Below are positions 37,659 through 46,508 of a stretch of 64,000 bases of DNA, piece by piece. The notes under the pieces were generated by a model, which saw only the letters and a list, made by a program, of their open reading frames with translations, searched no databases and was not told the DNA's origin. The DNA lies in assembly GCA_051967755.1 (NCBI GenBank), contig JBQDYD010000001.1:1-64000 (forward strand). Reading direction: 5' to 3'. A program made the position numbers and the translations under genes. How positions within the stretch are numbered: the first letter of the stretch is position 1; the number at the start of each line of letters is the position of its first letter. The DNA comes from UBA1672 sp051967755 (lineage in GTDB: Bacteria > Pseudomonadota > Alphaproteobacteria > Micavibrionales > Micavibrionaceae).

Positions 37659-38510
37659 ATGAACTCAAACACAAATTTATACATTGTTATATTTACTTTT
37701 ATTCTCATTATTGCATTCACGGCCTTGCAACAACACCACCTGAATGAAACACAAATTGATGTAACAGGCACACAAGGAATCACCCCCTTACGAAGCATCT
37801 CTGAAAACCGATCCCCTGCCTCGCCGCCCCTAAACATATTATTTATCGGTAACAGCTATACGTTTTTCTATGATGTTCCGGGTATGATCCTGAAAATCGC
37901 CAAGCACGATAAAAATAATGCCACGCCCCTACATGTGCGATCTGTAACATATGGCGGCGCCACACTCAGGCAACATTGGAAAAACCCAAAGACCAAACAA
38001 ATCATGCAAAGCCAACATTGGGACATTCTGGTTTTACAAGAGCAAAGCCTTCAATATATGTATGCGAAAAACATCGCGCAGTCCCATGATGCCATACACA
38101 GATTTTACAAACACACACGCCCTGAAAAAACGGACATTGTTTTATTCAAAACCTGGCCAAGACAGCCAAATTCGGCGTGGTATTCAGACCCCCAATATGC
38201 AAAAAACCTCAGAAATGCAGAGGCCATGTTCACTGAAATCCACATTCGGGTCACACAAATTGCAAAAAGGCTCAATATTCGTGTCGCGCCAATCGCAGAT
38301 TACTGGTATTTCACGTCTTTATATTATCCGGATATAAATTTATATAGCGCTGATGCGACACATGCATCCGTCAAGGGATCATATCTGACGGCTCTTATTT
38401 TTTACCAAACACTTACCGGCAATTCACCGCTCGGCACAACTTTTGTTCCCCTAGGGATGACACAAAAAGAAGCGGCGACCCTTCGCAAGATCGCCGCTAA
38501 AACTCTGTAA
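37659..38510 (+). CDS. SGNH/GDSL-type hydrolase, membrane-anchored
   Basis: Predicted extracytoplasmic esterase or lipase of the SGNH fold. An N-terminal helix (NLYIVIFTFILIIAFTAL) is a signal anchor. Block I is LFIGNSYTFF with the catalytic Ser, a VTYGGATLRQHW segment gives block II Gly, and DATHASVKGSY gives block V Asp and His. The ATG at 37659 (283 residues) is favoured. A TTG at 37566 would extend it by 31 residues and overlap the divL start. Convergent with ahcY across 12 bases. The substrate is unknown. Confidence 0.78.
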   Translation: MNSNTNLYIVIFTFILIIAFTALQQHHLNETQIDVTGTQGITPLRSISENRSPASPPLNILFIGNSYTFFYDVPGMILKIAKHDKNNATPLHVRSVTYGGATLRQHWKNPKTKQIMQSQHWDILVLQEQSLQYMYAKNIAQSHDAIHRFYKHTRPEKTDIVLFKTWPRQPNSAWYSDPQYAKNLRNAEAMFTEIHIRVTQIAKRLNIRVAPIADYWYFTSLYYPDINLYSADATHASVKGSYLTALIFYQTLTGNSPLGTTFVPLGMTQKEAATLRKIAAKTL

Positions 38511-38522
38511 ACCGAACAGATT

Positions 38523-39833
38523 TTAGTATCTGTAAGCTTCGCCTTTAAACGGACCGTCAACTTCAACGCCGATATAATCCGCTTGCTCCGGAGATAGTTT
38601 AGTCAGCTTCGCACCAACCTTATCAAGGTGAAGTGCTGCCACTTTCTCATCCAGATGCTTCGGCAACACGTAAACTTTGTTTTCATAGTTTTCGTGATTA
38701 TTCCAAAGCTCGATTTGCGCCAATGTCTGGTTCGTGAATGATGCAGACATAACAAATGACGGGTGACCCATCGCACAACCAAGGTTCACAAGACGACCCT
38801 CAGCAAGAAGGATAATACGCTTGCCGCTTGGGAATTCGATCTGATCAACCTGTGGCTTGATGTTTGTCCATTTCATATTACGTGTTGGCTCAACCTGAAT
38901 TTCATTATCAAAGTGGCCAATGTTACACACGATTGCGCGGTCTTTCATTTCACGCATGTGATCAACTGTAATGATGTCTTTGTTACCTGTTGTTGTCACA
39001 AAGATGTCTGCCTTTGGTGCGGCTTCTTCCATCGTTGTCACTTCATAGCCATCCATTACGGCCTGCAAAGCACAAATCGGATCAATTTCAGAAACCATCA
39101 CACGAACACCTTGTGATGAAAGAGATTCTGCAGAACCCTTACCAACATCACCATAACCACATACCATAGCAGTTTTACCGGCAAGCATCAGGTCTGTTGC
39201 ACGACGAATCGCATCAACCAAGCTCTCACGACAACCATATTTGTTATCGAATTTTGACTTCGTCACAGAGTCGTTGACGTTAATAGCCGGAGCCTTCAAA
39301 CGACCTTCTTCATACATTTTGTTCAAGAACAGAACGCCTGTTGTGGTTTCCTCAGAAATACCTTTAACTTCTTCCATGATCTCCGGGTAATCTCTGTGCG
39401 CAATCGCAGTCAAATCACCACCATCATCAAGAATCATATTCGGTGTCCAGCCATCAGGGCCTTTAATTGTTTGGTGAATACACCATTCGGCTTCTTCTTC
39501 TGTTTGACCTTTCCATGCAAAAACAGGAACGCCTGCCGCCGCAACAGCTGCTGCTGCTTCGTCTTGCGTTGAAAAGATGTTACATGATGACCAACGCACT
39601 TCCGCGCCCAGCGCAGTCAATGTTTCAATCAAAACAGCAGTTTGAACTGTCATGTGCAGACACCCTGTAATACGGGCACCTTTCAATGGCTGTGATTCGC
39701 CATATTCTTCTCTTGTCGCCATCAGACCCGGCATTTCATCTTGTGCCAAATCAATTTGCAAACGGCCTGCTTCGGCCAGACTAATGTCTTTTACTTTATA
39801 ATCCGGCTCAACAGCCTTTGGATTTGCTGACAT
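38523..39833 (-). CDS. ahcY: S-adenosylhomocysteinase
   Basis: Hydrolyses S-adenosylhomocysteine to adenosine and homocysteine, clearing the product inhibitor of methylation. From the ATG at 39833 (AAGGAG six bases upstream) the protein has 436 residues. A longer in-frame ORF beginning at 39959 is not translated as such. Landmarks: HMTVQTAVLIETL, CNIFSTQDEAAAA, INVNDSVTKSKFDNKYG and the NAD-binding VCGYGDVGKGSAESL. No S-adenosylhomocysteine riboswitch was recognised in the 96-base leader. Divergent from the 159-residue orphan. Confidence 0.97.
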   Translation of the reverse strand: MSANPKAVEPDYKVKDISLAEAGRLQIDLAQDEMPGLMATREEYGESQPLKGARITGCLHMTVQTAVLIETLTALGAEVRWSSCNIFSTQDEAAAAVAAAGVPVFAWKGQTEEEAEWCIHQTIKGPDGWTPNMILDDGGDLTAIAHRDYPEIMEEVKGISEETTTGVLFLNKMYEEGRLKAPAINVNDSVTKSKFDNKYGCRESLVDAIRRATDLMLAGKTAMVCGYGDVGKGSAESLSSQGVRVMVSEIDPICALQAVMDGYEVTTMEEAAPKADIFVTTTGNKDIITVDHMREMKDRAIVCNIGHFDNEIQVEPTRNMKWTNIKPQVDQIEFPSGKRIILLAEGRLVNLGCAMGHPSFVMSASFTNQTLAQIELWNNHENYENKVYVLPKHLDEKVAALHLDKVGAKLTKLSPEQADYIGVEVDGPFKGEAYRY

Positions 39834-39929
39834 TTTTTTCTCCTTAAATAAAACTAAACGTGCTAAAAAACTTTTCGCGTGAGTGACTAAAACATTTTTT
39901 TTTCCAAAAACCAATGGTAATATTAAAGT

Positions 39930-40409
39930 ATGAGCATTAATTTTAACGAAAAAAGCCAAGGTATAAGCGGCAATTCAGGATCCGGGGACTTAAAACCCGG
40001 GGAAGATGCGCTTGAAAAAGCCAAAAGAACAGGCGAAAGAACACGTTTCGTTCATAAGCCGAATCCATTGGTTGAGCGTGATTACCAGATATTCGAGTAT
40101 AAAATCGAAAAAGGTGATTATGAACATGTCGGTGACTACGTTCTTTTGAATAAAGAAGAGCCGCGTGAGGTAACAGATAAGAAGGTTATGAACATCTTAA
40201 CGCTTCTAAACGGAAAAGATGATTTGATTGATCTTTCAAGTTTGACAAAAACGAGGCTTTTATATACTATAGTTCCTGAAGCACAGGCAGGCGACCAGAC
40301 AAAGATAATCTTAAAAGATTACGACGGCTCCGGTGTTTCCAAAGATAATGCAATATTTACAATAAGAAAGGGTGTATTATATGATAAATTTAGACCAGTT
40401 TCAGACTAA
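39930..40409 (+). CDS. Orphan protein, 159 residues
   Basis: Unrecognised. A Gly/Ser-rich N-terminus (about 8-25) precedes a charged Lys/Glu/Asp-rich domain, predicted beta-rich in the C-terminal half (LYTIVPEAQAGDQTKIIL). No signal or membrane segment. Together with the 52-codon ORF that overlaps its 3' end, it forms a two-gene unit closed by a strong terminator. It is divergent from ahcY. Confidence 0.68.
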   Translation: MSINFNEKSQGISGNSGSGDLKPGEDALEKAKRTGERTRFVHKPNPLVERDYQIFEYKIEKGDYEHVGDYVLLNKEEPREVTDKKVMNILTLLNGKDDLIDLSSLTKTRLLYTIVPEAQAGDQTKIILKDYDGSGVSKDNAIFTIRKGVLYDKFRPVSD

Positions 40410-40539
40410 ATCTGCTGGATTGCCGGAATTCGAAATTCAAGGCATGTTTGGTAAGCTATCTGCATCACATGAACCTGCAAATGGATTGAACATTGGCATG
40501 GATGCTGATATGGGCTTAGACGCTCTTACAAATGGCTAA
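40381..40539 (+). CDS. Small ORF, 52 residues, overlapping the 159-residue orphan
   Basis: ATG at 40381 with AAAGGG upstream (about nine bases), 52 codons, TAA at 40537. It overlaps the preceding gene by 29 bases in a different frame and is followed by a perfect terminator at 40565. Composition is Met/Leu/Gly/Asp-rich with an acidic C-terminus (GMDADMGLDAL). No family recognised. The ribosome site, the correct placement before the terminator and a clean stop make it a plausible gene rather than noise. Confidence 0.5.
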   Translation: MINLDQFQTKSAGLPEFEIQGMFGKLSASHEPANGLNIGMDADMGLDALTNG

Positions 40540-40564
40540 GACATATAAAAGTCAAAAGAATTTT

Positions 40565-40592
40565 AAAAGGCGGGATTATCTCCCGCCTTTTT
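40565..40592. terminator. Bidirectional intrinsic terminator
   Basis: Stem GGCGGGA (40569-40575) pairs with TCCCGCC (40581-40587) across loop TTATC. An A-run precedes it and a T-run follows, so it can end both the orphan pair (plus) and the enzyme I-like gene (minus). Confidence 0.88.
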
Positions 40593-40626
40593 CATATCTT
40601 ATTCTTATAAATAAAGCTGGCTGCCA

Positions 40627-42582
40627 CTACAACTCATGGCCACCCGGGCTCCACTCTTCCTCTGGCGCCTTCCATTTCATATCAATATTGCCTTCGGGAG
40701 ACAGTCCCAAACGCTGATTAAAATCAGCCAAAATCGCTTCACGCTCTGCGCGCGTATCTGTGTCCAACAACGTTTCGAACAAATTATGCGCTTCATCCGA
40801 ATTAATACGGCTTGCAACTTCTTTCACGACGGGAATACTATCGATTTTCGCCGATAGATTTGTATATCCTGCGCCAATTAACATCGCAGTATATTTCGGA
40901 TCCGATGCAATATTCCCGCAGATACTAACGGGGATCTCACGATCTTCTCCTACCGCGGTGACATGGTCTAATGCCTTTAGAACGGCCGGATTCGTCGGGT
41001 CATATTTTTTAATACTCTCAGAATCATAACGGTTAATACCCAACAGACCGTGTATCAAATCATTTGATCCGACAGACATAAACGCCGTGTCCACTTTATT
41101 AAGCTCAGTTAGCAAAGACGGAACCTCCACCATACATCCCAACTTAACCCTGGGCACACCTTCATTCTTGGCCTGCTCATCCATCATATCTTGCATTTCG
41201 CGCATTGCCTCAGTAGAGGAAATATTAGGCACCATCACTTTCAGTTTGGATTTCTGCCCTTCCGCTGACAGGTCTGCCTGCAATTTTGCAAGCGCCGCCA
41301 TTTGCACCTTGGTCATATCGGCTTCTAATTCGGCACGCTCCTGTTTTGGCAAATCACTCTTATCCCCTGCCAAATCAATGGTACGGATTGTTGTCGGCAT
41401 ATACCCTTTCTCAGAAGGATCCGCAGCAGCCATATTATGTTTGAAAATTTCCAGCCAATTATCTGCCTTTACATTATTTTCACGCATCGATGCCGCTATC
41501 TCTGTGCGATACAGTCCGATACCCACCGGATTAGACTGCCTTACACCATGCGCCTCATCTGATACTGCGAAATTCGCATATACATTAATTTTTACATCGT
41601 CTGTGGTTTTAACAGCCTTACGCTTTGCAGCTTTACTGAGCAATTCTTCCTTTTGATCAGCTTGCGTATCAACCAAGCCCTCATACTGCTCTAATGTTGC
41701 TTTGTTCGGATGCAGCAAAATCTGATTATTAGCACCATCCATGATCGCACGATCACCATTTTTCATACGCGTCATATCATCTTCTGATATGCGTGCATAC
41801 GGAATGCCCATACCGGTGATCAGGATAGCGCCGTGGCTTTCCATGCTCCCCTCATCAGTAACCGCACCATTGACGAGCGTCTCACCCGTTTCGTGATCTC
41901 GGAAAGATGATAACGCATACAAAGGAAAAGACCGTGACACAAGAATTGTGCCTTGCTCAATATTATCAAGGGTCATAAGCGTTTTGTCAGGATGCAAATG
42001 ATGTTGCATTGTGGCGCGGTGCTGGTCCAGTTCCGTCAAGGTTTTTTGAAAATACGGATTATTCATCGCGCGGAAAATATCCATGTATTCTTCATATGCA
42101 GAATCTAAAGCCACCTCTGCGGTTGCCCCATTTTGCACCTTCCCATAGGCTCCATCAAGCTTATGGGTCTTACTTCCTTTTAAAATTCCTGTATCTTGCA
42201 CCAACGCCAATTCGGCCTGCTGGCTTGATAACGTTTCATCACGCACCTCTATCAATGCATGTTCAGCATCCGCTAAATAATTCTCATATGTAACAACAGT
42301 TCGGCGGTGCGCATCTTCCAAGCGGGCTGTCTGCTCTGTCACGAATTTTTCCTGTACCGAAGCGCGCGCGGCTTCAGGCACGGCGTCCCATTCCTCCGGT
42401 GTATATCCGAAGATCTTTTTTCTCTCAGATTCAGGGGGCTCTATGCGGTTATTTTCGAGAATAAAGATTTGACCGATCGCGACTTTTTTATTCGCAAAAA
42501 CACCATCAACGCTGAGTGCGCTACTGGTTCCTTCAAACTTTTCTTTTAAATGAGCGTCGTCCGACGTTTCCTGCTCTGACAT
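40627..42582 (-). CDS. PTS enzyme I-like phosphoenolpyruvate-utilising protein
   Basis: Resembles phosphoenolpyruvate:protein phosphotransferase (enzyme I). The swivelling domain has ESHGAILITGMGIPYARI with the likely phosphorylated His250. The barrel has GIGLYRTEIAAS, RTIDLAGDKSD, MVPNISSTEAMREM, GCMVEVPSLL, SVGSNDLIHGLLGINRYDS and SICGNIASDP with the catalytic Cys. The N-terminal helical insert (about 55-200), which in enzyme I binds HPr, is about 60 residues longer than in E. coli. No GAF domain is present, so it is not PtsP-like. ATG at 42582 with AGGG is used; a GTG at 42588 is less likely. Same strand as chvG, 85 bases downstream. Confidence 0.85.
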   Translation of the reverse strand: MSEQETSDDAHLKEKFEGTSSALSVDGVFANKKVAIGQIFILENNRIEPPESERKKIFGYTPEEWDAVPEAARASVQEKFVTEQTARLEDAHRRTVVTYENYLADAEHALIEVRDETLSSQQAELALVQDTGILKGSKTHKLDGAYGKVQNGATAEVALDSAYEEYMDIFRAMNNPYFQKTLTELDQHRATMQHHLHPDKTLMTLDNIEQGTILVSRSFPLYALSSFRDHETGETLVNGAVTDEGSMESHGAILITGMGIPYARISEDDMTRMKNGDRAIMDGANNQILLHPNKATLEQYEGLVDTQADQKEELLSKAAKRKAVKTTDDVKINVYANFAVSDEAHGVRQSNPVGIGLYRTEIAASMRENNVKADNWLEIFKHNMAAADPSEKGYMPTTIRTIDLAGDKSDLPKQERAELEADMTKVQMAALAKLQADLSAEGQKSKLKVMVPNISSTEAMREMQDMMDEQAKNEGVPRVKLGCMVEVPSLLTELNKVDTAFMSVGSNDLIHGLLGINRYDSESIKKYDPTNPAVLKALDHVTAVGEDREIPVSICGNIASDPKYTAMLIGAGYTNLSAKIDSIPVVKEVASRINSDEAHNLFETLLDTDTRAEREAILADFNQRLGLSPEGNIDMKWKAPEEEWSPGGHEL

Positions 42583-42600
42583 GTTCACCCTGTTTTTTTA

Positions 42601-42620
42601 AATTATTTACCAAAATAATT
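42601..42620. repeat. AT-rich inverted repeat between chvG and the enzyme I-like gene
   Basis: Arms AATTATT and AATAATT with a six-base loop lie 19 bases upstream of the enzyme I-like start codon region. It could be an operator or leader hairpin. Confidence 0.25.
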
Positions 42621-42667
42621 ACATGACAAGGTCAAAATGTGCAAGAAAAACAGACGATAAGCAGGCT

Positions 42668-44452
42668 TTAGTCTTTTGAAACAACATTCAACAAAACAAC
42701 GAAACGCGCGCCGGACGCCTCACCATCACGCTCTACGTTATTCTCCGCATAGATAATACCATTATGCGCCGTTATTATTTGCTTACATATCGATAAGCCC
42801 AAACCGGAATGCTGGCCGTATTTTTCATGTTCAGGGCGTTCGGAATAAAAACGTTTAAACACGTTATCCAATTGGTTTTCAGGAATTCCCGGCCCCTCAT
42901 CTTCTATTGCGACCGAAACGCGGTTCCCCTTCAGCGTGACCAATACTTTAATCGTGGATTTAACAGGCGCAAAAGACAACGCATTCGCAATGATATTCTG
43001 AAAAACCTGTATCAATCGTCCCTCACTACCGCGCACATATATATCTACATGGTCAGGCATATCCAGGGTAATCAAGATACCGTTTTTTAAGGCCTCATCA
43101 CTATTATATCGGTTTTCCATCTCCCTCTCGAGCGGGCTTTTGTAGGAATCGAGCAAGTTCCGAAGCAGGGTTTTAAAGTTAATAATACCAAATGCTTCAC
43201 GGGATAACTCCGCATCCAATCGCGATGCATTTGAAATATCACTAATTAAACGGTCAAGGCGCTCAATATCATGTTTGATGATATCTAAAAGACGTTGCAG
43301 ATCTTCTTTTTTCTTAACAATACCGGCTGTTTCTACGGCACTTTTTAGGGACGTCAAGGGATTCTTAATCTCATGCGATACATCTGCGGCAAACGCCTCA
43401 ATGGTGTCCATACGATCCCACAATGCATGGGTCATATCACGCAAAACAATAGAAAGCTCACCTATTTCATCATTCCGATCGCTCATATCAGGAATTTCGG
43501 TATGCTTTAACTTACCCTTACGAACATTTTCCGCCGCACTGGCCAATTTTCTGAGCGGCCGCGCAATCACGCCTGATAAGTAAATAGACAAAAGAACCGT
43601 TATAATAAGCGTCGCCAAAAAAACCTTAAGAATATTAAACCATGCATCCCCCAATGCTTCTTTAATATCTGTACCATCACTGATCATCATAACCACACCG
43701 TTAACTTCGCGGTTATCATTCAAGATCGGCATAGATGCCGTCAGCATCAATTCACCACTTACATTACGCCAAGCAGTCATATTTAATTTTTTATCATAAG
43801 CTTCGATAGCATCATGGTAATCAATGGCTTTGTCTGAGGTCACCCCCTCAAACAATGGCAATGTGTCATGCTCGGGAAAAAAGGCCACAATCCAAGATGC
43901 CATTTCTTTCAGCACCTCTACACTCTCAAGCTTTCTCTTTTCCTCTCGGACCACCTGAAAAATTGGCTGTACTTTATATTTTTCGATTAATAATTCTGAA
44001 TCCGCGACAAGATCCCCCCTCACATCAAAAACCATAACACGCTTATTCAGCGTAGCCCCCAAACGGGCAGAGAGTATTTCAGCCTTATTTGTATGAAGAG
44101 AAGCCAAAGATGCATCTTCGTCCTCAGTGTTATCTTCTATCAGCGCACCCTCTGTAATCGCCGCAGTCACAAGCGTTAACTCAGTCTCAAAGTGCTCCAA
44201 CCTTGAGGCAATAAGGGTCATATGATATTGGCTGAGATAAACAACCCCTAAGATAAGAGTAATAACAGCAAGCGCGTTTACCCCCATAATACGAAGTGTC
44301 AAGTTTGTTATACGGCGTTCTTTTCCACCCCAATACAGATCAAAGAGCTGATCAATATCACCGCGATGAGTTCCTATACGGAACCATCTGCTAGTCTTCT
44401 TTGTAGCGGTATCCGACTCCGTAGAGAGTTTCGATTTTGTCGAATCCATCAT
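42668..44452 (-). CDS. chvG: ChvG-type membrane sensor histidine kinase
   Basis: Inner-membrane sensor of 594 residues: TM1 about 52-75, a large periplasmic sensor domain, TM2 about 272-296, then HAMP. The dimerisation helix DVSHEIKNPLTSL carries His360, and the ATPase domain shows VFQNIIANALSFAP, DEGPGIPE and GLGLSICKQI. In Rhizobiales ChvG (ExoS) with ChvI (and ExoR) controls envelope, acid response and host-associated genes. The gene begins 62 bases inside the chvI coding end, a large overlap. It continues toward the enzyme I-like gene. Confidence 0.9.
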   Translation of the reverse strand: MMDSTKSKLSTESDTATKKTSRWFRIGTHRGDIDQLFDLYWGGKERRITNLTLRIMGVNALAVITLILGVVYLSQYHMTLIASRLEHFETELTLVTAAITEGALIEDNTEDEDASLASLHTNKAEILSARLGATLNKRVMVFDVRGDLVADSELLIEKYKVQPIFQVVREEKRKLESVEVLKEMASWIVAFFPEHDTLPLFEGVTSDKAIDYHDAIEAYDKKLNMTAWRNVSGELMLTASMPILNDNREVNGVVMMISDGTDIKEALGDAWFNILKVFLATLIITVLLSIYLSGVIARPLRKLASAAENVRKGKLKHTEIPDMSDRNDEIGELSIVLRDMTHALWDRMDTIEAFAADVSHEIKNPLTSLKSAVETAGIVKKKEDLQRLLDIIKHDIERLDRLISDISNASRLDAELSREAFGIINFKTLLRNLLDSYKSPLEREMENRYNSDEALKNGILITLDMPDHVDIYVRGSEGRLIQVFQNIIANALSFAPVKSTIKVLVTLKGNRVSVAIEDEGPGIPENQLDNVFKRFYSERPEHEKYGQHSGLGLSICKQIITAHNGIIYAENNVERDGEASGARFVVLLNVVSKD

Positions 44453-45095
44453 CTATCTTTTTAAACTTTCTTCGAACGCGCTTAATATGCGAGTCAATTG
44501 TTCTGTCATCTACATAAATATTCTCACCATATGCCATATCAATCAACTGATCTCTGTTTCGGACATGACCGGGACGCATAGCAAGAGCCTTAACAATCAA
44601 ATATTCTGTCACAGTTAAGTTCAAAGGCTTCCCCTGCCATGAACATAAATGACGGGAATCATCAAGAAGCAAGTCACCATATTCAATATTCTGTGCGACA
44701 GGGCTATTCCCTTTATTCTCGCTCGCCATAAAATCTCTGCGCCTAAGAAGCGCCTTAATGCGTTCAATCAGCAATCTTTGTGAGAAAGGCTTGGTGATAT
44801 AGTCATCAGCGCCCATACGCAAACCAATAACCTGATCAACTTCATCATCCTTAGAGGTCAAAAAAATCACCGGTACGGAGCTTTCTTCCCGAAGTTTAGA
44901 TAATACTTCAATACCATCCATCCGTGGCATTTTCACATCCAACACCACAAGGTCGGGCTTTTTCTCTAAGATCGCTTTTAACCCTGCCTCTCCGTCGTTG
45001 AATGTCTCAACCTGGAATCCTTCAGATTCCAAGGCCATAGAAACCGACATCAAAATGTTTCGGTCATCATCGACAAGAAAAATTCTATCACTCAT
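44391..45095 (-). CDS. chvI: ChvI-type OmpR-family response regulator
   Basis: Response regulator of 234 residues. The receiver domain shows FLVDDD, phospho-acceptor Asp53 in VVLDVKMPRMDG, LTSKDDEVDQ and YITKPF. A winged-helix DNA-binding domain follows (TVTEYLIVKALAMRPGHVRNRDQL; ending GVGYRYKED). The ATG at 45095, with GGTGAG seven bases upstream, is preferred to the GTG at 45110. It is the partner of the overlapping chvG. Downstream of folC on the same strand with a short gap. Confidence 0.93.
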   Translation of the reverse strand: MSDRIFLVDDDRNILMSVSMALESEGFQVETFNDGEAGLKAILEKKPDLVVLDVKMPRMDGIEVLSKLREESSVPVIFLTSKDDEVDQVIGLRMGADDYITKPFSQRLLIERIKALLRRRDFMASENKGNSPVAQNIEYGDLLLDDSRHLCSWQGKPLNLTVTEYLIVKALAMRPGHVRNRDQLIDMAYGENIYVDDRTIDSHIKRVRRKFKKIDDGFDKIETLYGVGYRYKED

Positions 45096-45133
45096 ATGAA
45101 TACTCACCACAAAAAGATATTAATTATAATACC

Positions 45134-46486
45134 TTATTCGGCCCCTTGAACAAAACCCAAAACTTCGCCCGCCAAATAAACAGACCCGGATATTATAATA
45201 CGTGCATCTTTATATTCGTTTAAAATTTCTGAAACGGCACTTATAACGTCCTGTGAATGATGAATATGATCGGAAGGAATTTTCGTCAAATCCACATATG
45301 GCATAAGCGTTTCCCGTGTATGCGAATTAGGATCACTGCTAATCGGCACGATGTGCAAATGCTGCACATTTTCCAGTAAGGGGGAAAGATAAGGTTTCGG
45401 TGATTTCATGGTCAACATGCCTACGATAAGATGCACAGGCCTGCTGCTCACTTGATTCCACTTCTTGATTTGCGCCTGTAATGCTTGCGCGGCACTATCA
45501 TTATGCCCTGCATCCAGCCATATCTCATTACCATATGTCTCTGAAGGCCATACAGCATCTAGTTGCTGCAGGCGGCCGGGCCAGGAAACAGATGCCAGCC
45601 CGCGCGCAATATCATCATCGCTGACGCTTAATTGTGATCCGATGACCTCCAAACACGCAAGTGCCAGCCCGGCATTTAAAATTTGATGACCGCCGGCCAA
45701 GGCAGGCACAGCATATTCTCTATAACGATTACCCATTTTAAATATAAAAGATGCGCCATGCTCTTCAACAGACCAGTCATCACCATAGAAATATACAGAA
45801 GCATCATTATGCTGCGCCGCAATATTAACAGTATCTATAACGTCAGAAGCCTGCTCCCCGTCCCCCTGATATCCAATAACACAGGGAACGCCGGCCTTTA
45901 TAATGCCTGCCTTTTCTGCAGCAATTTCCCGAATGGTATCCCCCAAAAACTGGGTATGATCCATTGAAATACGATTAATCACACTTAAAATCGGCTTTTT
46001 AATGACGTTTGTGCAATCAAGGCGCCCCCCCATGCCCACCTCTAACAACAAAACATCTGCCGGTGTTTCAGAGAATGCTTTAAAGGCGACGGCCGTCATG
46101 ATTTCAAAAAAGGATAACGGCGCATCATTTATGTATGATAATGCCTCATCTATCAGGGCTTCTAAGCGTTGATTTGAGATATGCTCACCCGCAAGAACAA
46201 TGCGCTCATTCACATTAACCAAGTGCGGTGATGTGTAGGCATGCACTTTTTTACCAGATGCCTCGAGAATTGAACGCAGCATAGCAACGGTAGAGCCCTT
46301 GCCGTTTGTCCCTGCCACATGAATGACCGGAGGTAATGTTTCATGAGGGTTACCAAATGCTTCCAGCAAATCAGTATACATAGACTGATCCCAGTTGATC
46401 GCCGATTTTGTACGGCGTAGCTGAAATATATGCTCTAACTTTTTCTGTAGATTTTGGTCGTCATGCTGAAGGTCTGCAATATGCAT
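45134..46486 (-). CDS. folC: Dihydrofolate synthase/folylpolyglutamate synthase
   Basis: Adds glutamate to dihydropteroate and to reduced folates. The 450 residues have the Mur-ligase-type P-loop HVAGTNGKGSTVAML, LLEVGMGGRLDCTN and the C-terminal LDAGHNDSAAQAL. accD precedes it by 22 bases on the same strand and chvI follows. accD-folC is a very common proteobacterial pair. Confidence 0.95.
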   Translation of the reverse strand: MHIADLQHDDQNLQKKLEHIFQLRRTKSAINWDQSMYTDLLEAFGNPHETLPPVIHVAGTNGKGSTVAMLRSILEASGKKVHAYTSPHLVNVNERIVLAGEHISNQRLEALIDEALSYINDAPLSFFEIMTAVAFKAFSETPADVLLLEVGMGGRLDCTNVIKKPILSVINRISMDHTQFLGDTIREIAAEKAGIIKAGVPCVIGYQGDGEQASDVIDTVNIAAQHNDASVYFYGDDWSVEEHGASFIFKMGNRYREYAVPALAGGHQILNAGLALACLEVIGSQLSVSDDDIARGLASVSWPGRLQQLDAVWPSETYGNEIWLDAGHNDSAAQALQAQIKKWNQVSSRPVHLIVGMLTMKSPKPYLSPLLENVQHLHIVPISSDPNSHTRETLMPYVDLTKIPSDHIHHSQDVISAVSEILNEYKDARIIISGSVYLAGEVLGFVQGAE

Positions 46487-46508
46487 AGGCAGCGCCCTTC
46501 CCGAACAT

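Noticed and set aside
39834..39929. Possible S-adenosylhomocysteine riboswitch upstream of ahcY
   Set aside because: The 96-base leader is AT-rich and shows no recognisable conserved riboswitch core; ordinary promoter and ribosome site explain it.
39834..39959. 42-residue N-terminal extension of AhcY
   Set aside because: The internal ATG at 39833 has a strong AAGGAG site and the extension overlaps the divergent gene; it lacks conservation with AhcY.
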